Shown one piece after another: positions 16,935 through 24,369 of a stretch of DNA of 64,000 nucleotides. Below the pieces are notes generated by a model, which saw nothing but the letters and a program-made list of their open reading frames with translations, ran no database searches and was not told where the DNA came from. Both the position numbers and the translations under genes were made by a program. How positions within the stretch are numbered: the first letter of the stretch is position 1; each line of letters starts with the position of its first letter. Origin of the DNA: Pseudomonadota bacterium (lineage in GTDB: Bacteria > Bdellovibrionota > Bacteriovoracia > Bacteriovoracales > Bacteriovoracaceae); the NCBI GenBank assembly GCA_027488375.1, contig JAIYBW010000008.1, positions 1 to 64,000 on the forward strand, given 5' to 3'.

Positions 16935-17539
16935 TTCTGCCTCAATCTTAGTACGCCCTCATCATTAGTGATTTCTCCAATTTGCCAATTTTTATCAGAT
17001 AAAACGAAGTGATGTTCAATTAAAACAACAGTCTTTGAATTATGAGGGAGTTCTGTAATAAATTTTAAAAGTGTTTCTCTTCTCGCCTTATCTAAAAACT
17101 GAAAAGGCTCATCAAGTAAAAAGTATTCAGCTTTTTTCGAAAGAGTTAAACAAATCTTGAGGGCTTGGCCTTCACCGCCAGATAACTGTGAAAGATTTCT
17201 ATCTTCTCTTGAAGATAATTTAAAATCCGACCATAGTTTTTGAAACATCTCAATATCAAGCTGAGGCGGTAGAGACTCAAGAAAGATTTTTTTTAATGTT
17301 CCTAATTTACGATCAGAAAAAAACTCAAGCTCTTTTTGAGGTAAGAAAGCTGTGATCTCTGTCCCTAAGATTTGATGCACGTTGAATAATAAAGTTGATT
17401 TCCCAATTCCATTTTCCCCCACTAATAAAAGACCTTGACCTGGGACTAAATCCAGGGCGATTTCACAGCCGCAGTGAGGTAGAAATACGGGATTGTTCAA
17501 CTCAATTTTCATAAATCTTGGAGAATTCTCACTCTTCAC
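16922..17539 (-). CDS. ABC transporter ATPase, FecE-like, small
   Basis: 205 aa with Walker A GENGIGKST, signature LSGGEGQ, Walker B YFLLDEP and the switch His in LIEHHF, so all core motifs are present. It is shorter than typical FecE/BtuD proteins (about 250 aa), having a reduced helical domain. It starts at GTG 17539; an in-frame ATG at 17512 (MKIELNN) is equally possible and would give 196 aa. It overlaps the permease gene, so they form one transporter. The likely cargo is an iron chelate or corrinoid by family; this cannot be refined from sequence. Confidence 0.85.
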   Translation of the reverse strand: MKSENSPRFMKIELNNPVFLPHCGCEIALDLVPGQGLLLVGENGIGKSTLLFNVHQILGTEITAFLPQKELEFFSDRKLGTLKKIFLESLPPQLDIEMFQKLWSDFKLSSREDRNLSQLSGGEGQALKICLTLSKKAEYFLLDEPFQFLDKARRETLLKFITELPHNSKTVVLIEHHFVLSDKNWQIGEITNDEGVLRLRQKWTI

Positions 17540-17579
17540 ATAAAATGTGAGGGTTCATTTATCTTATTAGAGGAATTAT

Positions 17580-18545
17580 ATGATTGGATCAAAGACTCTG
17601 TCTCTTTTGCTTTTAAGCTTTTTTCTTGCATCTTGTTCCACCACAAAAACATCCGATCGCTACCGCGAGGGGGATAACAAGGGACAAGTCGCTGACCTCA
17701 CAGTTGAACAAGAAAAACAGCTGACAAAAGAAGCTCTTGTGGAAATGAAAAAAGATTTCCCACCTGTACGGAGCCAGGAACTTCAAAACTATATCGAAAG
17801 ATTAGGACAAAAAATTGTTCAGGCGAATAAACTTCATAATGCCCCATATACCTACCAATTCACTGCCGTTGACTCAGCTCAAGTCAATGCATTCGCCCTC
17901 CCGGCCGGAAGTATTTTTATTACAGCTCCAATTATTGCGATGGCAGATACAGAAGCTGAAATCGCAGGAGTCTTAGGACATGAAATCGGCCACGTTGTCG
18001 CTCGTCATACGGCAGAGAGAATGTATGTTGCTAAAAAAGAGCAAAAAAAATCTATTCTTTTTGGTGGACTTGGAGCCGCTCTTGGCGGAACGGCCGGCTA
18101 CTTTCTTGGAAAAAAACTTTGCCCACCGGAAGATAAAGAGTGTCTGGCCAAAGTGACTCTCTATGGAGCTGGAGGCGGAGCTGTCGCTGGCCTCATGGCC
18201 CAGAAATATGGCTTCATGAAGAACTCACAAGAAGATGAACTTGAGTCAGATCGCGTTGGTTTTAGATATGCCGTAAAAGCAGGCTATGATAAAAAATATG
18301 TTGGTGATTTTTACACGAAATTACTCGCTCTTGAAAAACAATCTAAGAAAAATCAGAACGCCATGATGTCAAGCTTAGCCGATGCGATGTCCTCTCACCC
18401 CCCCTCAAATTCAAGAGTTGAGCAAGCTGAAGAAATGAAACAGATCATTAAGGAGAATGGAAACCTTTCTACGACTGATGAGTTTTTAAAGATGAAAAAA
18501 ATCGCTCAATCGATTGTCAACAGTCACTCAAAACCTAAAAATTAA
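17580..18545 (+). CDS. M48-family metalloprotease lipoprotein (BepA/LoiP-like)
   Basis: 321 aa. A lipoprotein signal with lipobox LASC (Cys19) points to an outer- or inner-membrane periplasmic anchor. The M48 zinc motif HEIGH at 134-138 follows the typical NAFALPAGSIFI strand, and the third ligand is in ELESDRVG (E222). A glycine-rich membrane-active stretch (about 158-205) is inserted between the zinc motifs. In known relatives the protease degrades misassembled outer-membrane proteins. TTAGAGGAATTAT precedes the ATG. The stop overlaps the end of the convergent gene. Family certain; exact homologue not. Confidence 0.88.
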   Translation: MIGSKTLSLLLLSFFLASCSTTKTSDRYREGDNKGQVADLTVEQEKQLTKEALVEMKKDFPPVRSQELQNYIERLGQKIVQANKLHNAPYTYQFTAVDSAQVNAFALPAGSIFITAPIIAMADTEAEIAGVLGHEIGHVVARHTAERMYVAKKEQKKSILFGGLGAALGGTAGYFLGKKLCPPEDKECLAKVTLYGAGGGAVAGLMAQKYGFMKNSQEDELESDRVGFRYAVKAGYDKKYVGDFYTKLLALEKQSKKNQNAMMSSLADAMSSHPPSNSRVEQAEEMKQIIKENGNLSTTDEFLKMKKIAQSIVNSHSKPKN

Positions 18546-19356
18546 TTTTTATATTTTCAAATAAGTAAACAAGCCCATTTACCTGACCGAACCCTGGATT
18601 TAAAGCTCCGGGGTAGGTCAACTTAAGACCATCACTCACTTTCTCCACTTTCATTTCATACGAGCGACCAGAATCTTTAATCCCCAACTTGAGGTGAGTT
18701 TTAGGAATCTCATTCATTAATTTAGCTGACCATTGGACATATGATAGAGTCGATGGAAAAGTTTGAATGGATTGATTTTCCTGCAACCATTTCATCACAC
18801 CATCATTCACCATGAGAGTCCCTGGCCATTTTGAATCGATAGGATGACCGAGGAAGAAAAGGATGAATGGTTTAGCGCCCACTAATTTTCTGAGAAGTTC
18901 AAGTCGTGTTTCCATTTCTTGATGAACTTTGCGCCAAATGCAGCCTTTCAAAAAAGGTGATAACTTTTTTTCTAATTCAATCAAGACCATAGGTGGAGTT
19001 AGATTTCTTGTTTTGATTTCAACTGCAGTGATAGATGGACTCAGTTTGAGCATTTTTTTCAAATCGATACTTTCATCATAAAAGACGACACCCTCTTTCA
19101 TCATTCGTAATTTTTCATGACCGACAAAAATTCCTCCAGGGAGTATGTCTCCCGAAAAATCTTGTTCACGAACAGGATGATAAATAGAAATAGCTTTAAG
19201 TGATGTGTTTTTGAGTAAACCAAAACGATAAAAGATATCAGTCACAGGGCCAGAAAGTGAATAATAAGACTTAAATTGAGAATTTAATTCACAGGCCTTA
19301 AGTGGGTTAACCAGTAGAAAAAAATTAAAGAGAAGAGCGATCATCCATAAGCTCAT
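18535..19356 (-). CDS. Secreted protein, possible substrate-binding component of the FecCD-type transporter
   Basis: 273 aa from the chosen ATG 19356, which opens a signal peptide (MSLWMIALLFNFFLLVNPLKA); longer starts at 19398 and 19380 bury it. The segment GPVTDIFYRFGLL followed by SIYHPV and PGGIFVGHEKLRMM loosely resembles the TroA/FecB-type pattern (SPSVTEILYALG ... GG...E.IL.L). That would fit the orphan permease/ATPase pair located 1 kb away. The resemblance is weak and I cannot confirm it. The start overlaps the 3' end of rnhA by 32 bases, so the two are probably one transcript. Confidence 0.5.
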   Translation of the reverse strand: MSLWMIALLFNFFLLVNPLKACELNSQFKSYYSLSGPVTDIFYRFGLLKNTSLKAISIYHPVREQDFSGDILPGGIFVGHEKLRMMKEGVVFYDESIDLKKMLKLSPSITAVEIKTRNLTPPMVLIELEKKLSPFLKGCIWRKVHQEMETRLELLRKLVGAKPFILFFLGHPIDSKWPGTLMVNDGVMKWLQENQSIQTFPSTLSYVQWSAKLMNEIPKTHLKLGIKDSGRSYEMKVEKVSDGLKLTYPGALNPGFGQVNGLVYLFENIKINF

Positions 19357-19987
19357 TGGCCTTTCGATCACAATATTCATTCTGAGGATGCCCATCATGA
19401 CCTCTCACCCACATCCAATCAATGTGTAAAAAATTATCTCTCACTTTATCTAGGGCCTGCCAGAGATCTATATTTTCTGGAACTTTGTTATCAGCCTTTT
19501 TCCAGCCACGAGCTTTCCATCCCTGGACCCAAGTTTTCATCCCCTCTACGACATACTTTGAATCAGTAATAACTTTAACTTTTGTCAGTAAAGGCTCTTT
19601 GCCTTGAGCAGGTAAAACACTAAGAAGTTCATGAAGTCCTTTTAAGGCCCCAGAGAGTTCCATTTTGTTATTGGTCGTGTGAGATTCAAATTCCACACCC
19701 TCTGCGATGACTTCCCCAAGATAATCTTGGATGACAAAAGCAAAGGCACCTGGCCCTGGATTGCCTCGACAACCTCCATCAGAAAAAAGAGCAAGAGCTT
19801 GAGGGTCATCAGCAATTTCTTGAGGGGGCGGAAGCTGTCCAATATGCTTTTCAGTTGGAGCTTCATTTTTTTCATTAATCTTTAATTTAATCAGGCGAAA
19901 AGCAGCGTTCAAATCCCCATCTTTATTGAGTTCTTCAGCGAGCCACTTTTCAATGGAATCAAGAGACTTTAAATATTTTTTTTTCAT
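19325..19987 (-). CDS. rnhA: Ribonuclease HI
   Basis: 220 aa. A type 1 RNase H domain occupies about 65-215: FSDGGCRGNPGPGAFAFV (D70), NNKMELSGAL (E110), ITDSKYVVEGM (D142), WVRGHDGHPQNEYCDRKAN (H197, D207), which gives the full DEDD set. It removes RNA from RNA-DNA hybrids. The first 64 residues are an extra charged helical region unlike the usual hybrid-binding domain. The ATG follows a gap shared with the divergent PTPS gene. Family certain. Confidence 0.95.
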   Translation of the reverse strand: MKKKYLKSLDSIEKWLAEELNKDGDLNAAFRLIKLKINEKNEAPTEKHIGQLPPPQEIADDPQALALFSDGGCRGNPGPGAFAFVIQDYLGEVIAEGVEFESHTTNNKMELSGALKGLHELLSVLPAQGKEPLLTKVKVITDSKYVVEGMKTWVQGWKARGWKKADNKVPENIDLWQALDKVRDNFLHIDWMWVRGHDGHPQNEYCDRKANELMDDRSSL

Positions 19988-20092
19988 GAACAGGCCTTAT
20001 AACGCATCGCTTGAGCGACTCTTTCCCTTTGCCAATATTGCAACGGGGAAGTATGTTTTTAAAACGGTAAAACTTATAACCAGGATTATCCT

Positions 20093-20590
20093 GTGACTCC
20101 AAGCTTTTCGATTAAAGTCTATAAGCAATACTTTAATTTTGCATCCTCACATTTCATGATTTTTGAAAATGGATCACGTGAACCGTTACATGGTCATAAT
20201 TATCGTGTTCAAGTTAAAGGGGAAGCTCCAGAGCTTGCTGATGACATGGTCTTTGATTTTCTAAATATTAAGCCTATTGTTCGTGAGATATGCGATTCTC
20301 TTGACCATAAATTACTTATTCCTAAAGATAATAAGTTCTTAAAAATTTATTCTGAAAAGAAAAATTATGTGATCGAAACTCCGGATGAATCTTACTTTTC
20401 TGTTCCTATGACAGATACCCTACTCCTACCAATCTTAAATACCAGCGCTGAAAGAATTGCTGTCTATATATGTGATCAGATCAGGTCGTTAGTTTGGGAT
20501 AAGTATAAATATGCATTTACCAGCCTTGAAGTGGAGGTTGAAGAAACGCCTGGCCAAGCCGCCGTTTATCTTCATAGAGAAAAATTATGA
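20093..20590 (+). CDS. 6-pyruvoyl-tetrahydropterin synthase / QueD-family protein
   Basis: 165 aa, starting at GTG 20093 with AGGA seven bases upstream. The zinc triad is present: H20 in ASSHFM, and H33 and H35 in EPLHGHNYRV. LDHKLL supplies the usual Asp-His pair, and the C-terminal VEVEETPGQAAVY carries the substrate Glu. The family makes 6-carboxy-tetrahydropterin (queuosine precursor) or pyruvoyl-tetrahydropterin; an insert around 85-115 makes it longer than most QueD, so the subfamily is open. The stop overlaps the ATG of the M14 peptidase gene (ATGA). Confidence 0.88.
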   Translation: MTPSFSIKVYKQYFNFASSHFMIFENGSREPLHGHNYRVQVKGEAPELADDMVFDFLNIKPIVREICDSLDHKLLIPKDNKFLKIYSEKKNYVIETPDESYFSVPMTDTLLLPILNTSAERIAVYICDQIRSLVWDKYKYAFTSLEVEVEETPGQAAVYLHREKL

Positions 20591-21279
20591 TCTTTTCTGA
20601 ACTTGAAAGTGGCCAGTCTTTAGAAGGTCACCCTATTTCTATTTTTAAGACTGATATTAAAGCGGATAAGCATCTTTTCTTACTCGCCGGTGTGCATGGA
20701 GATGAAGTTGAAGGCGTCTATGTCTTAAAAGAACTCTTTAATTGGCTTAAAAATGAACATTCACTTAAAGATATGCCGATTGTTGTTATTCCTATTCTTA
20801 ATGTAGATGGGTATAGAGCGCAGACGAGAGTTAATTCTCACCTTGTTGATCTAAATCGAAATTTACCAACGGCAGATTGGACAGCAGAAAAAACTCAGGC
20901 CAAATACAACCCAGGCCCCAAGCCTCTTTCTGAACCAGAGAACCAATTTTTGGTCAAGATGCTTGATAAGTATGAACCTGGAATGATCATCTCCTTTCAT
21001 ACATGGAAACCAATACTCAATTTTAATGGAAATTGTAAGGATATTGCTGAGTATCTCCACAGCTTTAATAAATATGAAATGGCCGGAGATATCGGTTACC
21101 CAACTCCTGGATCACTTGGAACTTTTGGAGTTGAAAAATACAACTGCCCAGTTCTCACTTTTGAATGTCCGGAACTAAAAACTCATAAAGAGTCTTTAAA
21201 AGATATTTGGAAAGAGAATGAGGAAGGTCTAAAGAAAGTCTTTCAAACAGATCTCATCTGGGAAAAACTAAGAAATTAA
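20587..21279 (+). CDS. M14-family zinc carboxypeptidase (MpaA-like)
   Basis: 230 aa with the M14 pattern: GVHGDEVEG (zinc ligands H37, E40), NVDGYRAQTR, DLNRNLP (substrate-binding Asn-Arg), SFHTW (third ligand H138) and TFECPE (catalytic E193). The compact size and lack of a signal peptide resemble MpaA, which cuts the gamma-D-Glu-diaminopimelate bond of murein tripeptide in the cytoplasm. Here that would serve murein recycling or use of imported wall peptides. Overlapping start with the PTPS-like gene implies one transcript; a bidirectional terminator follows immediately. Confidence 0.87.
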   Translation: MIFSELESGQSLEGHPISIFKTDIKADKHLFLLAGVHGDEVEGVYVLKELFNWLKNEHSLKDMPIVVIPILNVDGYRAQTRVNSHLVDLNRNLPTADWTAEKTQAKYNPGPKPLSEPENQFLVKMLDKYEPGMIISFHTWKPILNFNGNCKDIAEYLHSFNKYEMAGDIGYPTPGSLGTFGVEKYNCPVLTFECPELKTHKESLKDIWKENEEGLKKVFQTDLIWEKLRN

Positions 21280-21283
21280 AAAT

Positions 21284-21314
21284 AAAAAAGCCCTCTTTCG
21301 AGGGCTTTTTTTTT
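21284..21314. terminator. Bidirectional terminator between convergent genes
   Basis: Twelve-bp stem AAAAAAGCCCTC/GAGGGCTTTTTT with a small TTTC loop and T/A runs on both sides. It serves both the M14 gene (plus) and the ferredoxin-fusion gene (minus), whose stop codon lies within the T run. Confidence 0.92.
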
Positions 21315-22179
21315 AACCAGCTTTGGTAAATTTAATGACTTCAACAGGGCATGCCTCAGCAGCTTCTTGGATTCTTAATCCATCATCTAGAGGTGCATTA
21401 GGGCGGATGATACAAGTATCAGCTAAAACCTCAAACACATCTTTGTAGATATCTTCGCAAGCATTACAAACAATACAGCCTGGCTCAATCCAAACTTTGG
21501 CGATACCAAAATTAGCAACAGCAGGTCCAGCAGCTGCAGCACCACCTGCTGCAGGAGCAGATGAAAAATCCCCAGCAAAAGAAGGATTTGTGGCAATTTT
21601 TAATTGAGGACCTCTTCCAGGAACTGTATCAGCGATAAAGCTACGAGTTGGGATATCAATTGGAGGAGCTGATTTCTTTTTAACATCAAGATTATTTTTG
21701 GCTACAAATTCTGCAACAGTTTCATTTGCATCAAAAACTAATTTTTTAAATTTAGTTCCTTTCATATCAAATTGAAAAACAACTCCATCTTTAGAAGAGC
21801 AGATTTCAACTTGAATTGTGGCCTGATCAAATCCTTTAGCTCCAAGGAGCTCGATTAGTCCTGGCCCCATATCGACCTCAGCACCAAAACTAGAATTTTT
21901 TGAGGCAAAAGGTTTACTGACTTCAACTTGTGTCGGTGAACCAAAAGGATTAAAGAGACGTAACCTGATCGTATCAAGAGAGGCAGGCTCTTTAGATGAG
22001 TTCCACTTCAAACCAAAAGCAAAAATATTTCCATTTTGCGAGGAACGAAGAAATGTAAGCTTAGGTTTACCAAAAAGAGTTTCAAAAGTTCCGAATAATA
22101 AACTTAAAGCAGCTAAACCTACGACTAAATTGATAACCATAAATGCAGCAACACCCATGGCAATTAAACTCGTTGACAC
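21313..22179 (-). CDS. Membrane-anchored protein with C-terminal [4Fe-4S]-type ferredoxin domain
   Basis: 288 aa. Residues 5-31 form one transmembrane helix; 40-165 is a beta-rich soluble region of no family I recognise. An Ala/Gly linker (about 208-222) leads to a C-terminal ferredoxin-like domain with C235-x2-C238-x2-C241 and C277-P, the ligand set of single-cluster bacterial ferredoxins; C256 is extra. This gives a membrane-tethered electron carrier or a redox-sensing structural protein. It sits alone, divergent from plsC. It could supply electrons to ferredoxin-dependent enzymes, but nothing in the window links it directly to the oxidoreductase at 37 kb. Confidence 0.75.
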   Translation of the reverse strand: MSTSLIAMGVAAFMVINLVVGLAALSLLFGTFETLFGKPKLTFLRSSQNGNIFAFGLKWNSSKEPASLDTIRLRLFNPFGSPTQVEVSKPFASKNSSFGAEVDMGPGLIELLGAKGFDQATIQVEICSSKDGVVFQFDMKGTKFKKLVFDANETVAEFVAKNNLDVKKKSAPPIDIPTRSFIADTVPGRGPQLKIATNPSFAGDFSSAPAAGGAAAAGPAVANFGIAKVWIEPGCIVCNACEDIYKDVFEVLADTCIIRPNAPLDDGLRIQEAAEACPVEVIKFTKAG

Positions 22180-22303
22180 GATATACCCCTCATCACAAGT
22201 CTTAATAATTATCGATATTATAGCTTAAATGCTGGAAAATTAGAACAAAAAGATCAGCCTCTTCCTTGCGAGGGAGGTTGAAATAAAAGTACAATAGTCG
22301 CCT

Positions 22304-23068
22304 ATGTGGATACTAATTCAAATAAAAGCTATTGTCGTTGCAGTGGGTGTCTTAATCTTCGTCCTGCTTCCACCTTGCATCCTGGCCATCCCCTTCCCGC
22401 TGAATTTGAGACTTAAGATTGTTTCTGGGGCATGGGCCTTTGGGTCAAAATTGATGCTCAGGTTCGGCTGTCAAAGCTTTGTTGATGTTAAACAAGATCA
22501 TCGCTCAACAAACTTTAAAGGAACACCTCCTTATGGCCTTTATGTGGCCAACCACCAAAGCTTCATAGACATCCCCCTGATTACAACAATGTTTCAGGCC
22601 CCTCCCATTATGAAGAAAGAAATACTCCATATTCCCATCTTTGGTTGGTTAGGTTGGATTAGTGGGGCAATGCCCGTCTCGCGAAGCAAAGTTCATTCAC
22701 GCAAAAAAGTTTTTGAGCAGGCCAAAAATAGAATTATTAATCAACGAATCGGAATCCAGGTTTATCCGGAAGGGACTCGCTCAAAAGAGGCCCATCCAAA
22801 ACCTTATGATCAAATCAAGAGGACACTTCTCGTTTTTGCTTTTAATGAAAAAATTCCAGTCATTCCAACAAGTCTATATGGAACTCGTGGTGTCTTAGAT
22901 TCAAAAGGATTTATTAGGCCAGGACGCCATCTTGGAGTCATTGTTCATAAAGAACTTCTGCCTGAAGATTTTAAAAATTCAGATGAATTTTGTCGTGCCA
23001 TTTGGGGAAAAGTCATTGAGGGCTACGAGGAACTTATGACTCAGCTTGGGCCTCTGAATGAAAATTAA
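22304..23068 (+). CDS. plsC: 1-acyl-sn-glycerol-3-phosphate acyltransferase
   Basis: 254 aa, membrane-bound enzyme of phosphatidic acid synthesis. Seen: an N-terminal hydrophobic segment, catalytic VANHQSFIDIP (H-x4-D), a PIMKKEILHIPIFGW block, and the acceptor-binding YPEGTRS. All four acyltransferase blocks are in order. The 3' end overlaps the convergent truB gene by 35 bases, so both ends code on opposite strands. The promoter region is shared with the divergent ferredoxin-fusion gene. Confidence 0.93.
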   Translation: MWILIQIKAIVVAVGVLIFVLLPPCILAIPFPLNLRLKIVSGAWAFGSKLMLRFGCQSFVDVKQDHRSTNFKGTPPYGLYVANHQSFIDIPLITTMFQAPPIMKKEILHIPIFGWLGWISGAMPVSRSKVHSRKKVFEQAKNRIINQRIGIQVYPEGTRSKEAHPKPYDQIKRTLLVFAFNEKIPVIPTSLYGTRGVLDSKGFIRPGRHLGVIVHKELLPEDFKNSDEFCRAIWGKVIEGYEELMTQLGPLNEN

Positions 23069-24020
23069 TCTTTGGCCTTATTTCATGAGTATCAATTTTT
23101 GTGGCAAGCCCTAGCAGCTGATCTGAATCATTCTTCATCCAAATATAGGGCGATTTCATCTTAAGACTTTCTTTTAAATTCAAATCTTTCTCTTTTAAAA
23201 AGGCACCATTCTTAAAAGCCCCCACTTGTTGTTCTGAAAGTTGGGCTTCTCCAAAAGGAAGTAATTGATCAATTCGTAGACCTTTATCAATAATGTGCAT
23301 CTCGCGATCTTTAGGCCACTCCTTCATTCGAAGAGAATGATTGTGATGGGCAGGGCCAATACTTTCTCTCACTAAAGAAATGAGAGAACCAATAGTCCCT
23401 AGCTCTTGGGCCATATGACTAAAGAGTGTACGAACATAAGTTCCAGAGCTCACCGTCACTCTGATACTAAGATAAGGAAATTTATATTTTACAACTTCAA
23501 TATGATGAACAGTTCTTAAGACCTGATCTTTTTTTATTTCAATCCCCTCTCTTGCCCACTCGTGGAGATTTTTCCCCATAAATTTTGCTGCAGAATATTG
23601 ATGGGGCGATTGCCAATAATCACCCAGAAATTTTTTCTGTAAACAATCCTGAATAAAAGCAGCTGAAAAACTGCCAATATGATCTTTGAGATAAGCCGAA
23701 TCATCTCTTTGAGAAATTTCAGATTGCCAGTCACCTGTAGGTGTCTCTATTCCTAGTTTACCAACAGCGAGATAAGTCTTAGGCAAAAACTCATGGACGT
23801 AATCATTTAGGCGAGCAGCTCCTCCAATACCAATAAGCATAACCCCACAGGCAAAAGGATCTAGAGTTCCAAAATGACCAATTTTTCCAAAACCAGAGGG
23901 AAGATGTCGCTTGAAGTGTCTCACAACATCATAAGAAGTTAGTCTTGCAGGTTTAAAAACGTTAAAGACGAGAGGAGGAAATTGAGAAAGAGACCTATTC
24001 TTCGCCATCCGATGGGCCAT
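23034..24020 (-). CDS. truB: tRNA pseudouridine(55) synthase
   Basis: About 328 aa; makes pseudouridine 55 in the T-loop of tRNAs. N-terminal FNVFKPARLTSYDVVRHF, catalytic GHFGTLDPFACGVM (Asp), SSGTYVRTL and the PUA-like C-terminal part are clear. The first codon could be GTG 24023, ATG 24020 or ATG 24008; none has a convincing Shine-Dalgarno because the region lies in the end of rbfA. Overlap with rbfA indicates co-translation. Last gene of the rimP-nusA-infB-rbfA-truB operon. Confidence 0.94.
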   Translation of the reverse strand: MAHRMAKNRSLSQFPPLVFNVFKPARLTSYDVVRHFKRHLPSGFGKIGHFGTLDPFACGVMLIGIGGAARLNDYVHEFLPKTYLAVGKLGIETPTGDWQSEISQRDDSAYLKDHIGSFSAAFIQDCLQKKFLGDYWQSPHQYSAAKFMGKNLHEWAREGIEIKKDQVLRTVHHIEVVKYKFPYLSIRVTVSSGTYVRTLFSHMAQELGTIGSLISLVRESIGPAHHNHSLRMKEWPKDREMHIIDKGLRIDQLLPFGEAQLSEQQVGAFKNGAFLKEKDLNLKESLKMKSPYIWMKNDSDQLLGLATKIDTHEIRPKINFHSEAQAES

Positions 24021-24360
24021 CACTCTTTAACAGTTTGGTGATTTTTGACTCATCTTCAAACTGTGAATTATAAATGTAGTGTATTTGAGGAGTATGCTTA
24101 ACTTCCATTTTGGAAGCGAGGAGAGAGCGCATACGGCTGGCCGTGCTTTCAATAGCGTCTTTAGCATCTCCCCTGGTCGCAGCATTGAAAGTATCCCAGT
24201 AAACTTTAGCGTGGGAATAATCTTGAGTGAGCTCAACATGAGTGACAGACACATTCATGAGTCGAGGATCCGCAAACTCTCTTCTGAGAGCGAGATTGAT
24301 CTCATCGCGGACCCTTTCTTCATATTTTATTTTTGCAAACTTATTACCACGTCCAGCCAC
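23995..24360 (-). CDS. rbfA: 30S ribosome-binding factor A
   Basis: 121 aa; a KH-like cold-shock factor that acts in 16S rRNA 5' end maturation. Seen: an N-terminal basic helix with KYEERVRDEINLALRREF, then DPRLMNVSVTHVELTQDYSHAKVYW, typical of RbfA. It starts at GTG 24360 with AAGGAAG just upstream. It lies nine bases after infB and overlaps truB; the gene order is the classic one. Confidence 0.94.
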   Translation of the reverse strand: MAGRGNKFAKIKYEERVRDEINLALRREFADPRLMNVSVTHVELTQDYSHAKVYWDTFNAATRGDAKDAIESTASRMRSLLASKMEVKHTPQIHYIYNSQFEDESKITKLLKSDGPSDGEE

Positions 24361-24369
24361 GTTACTTCC

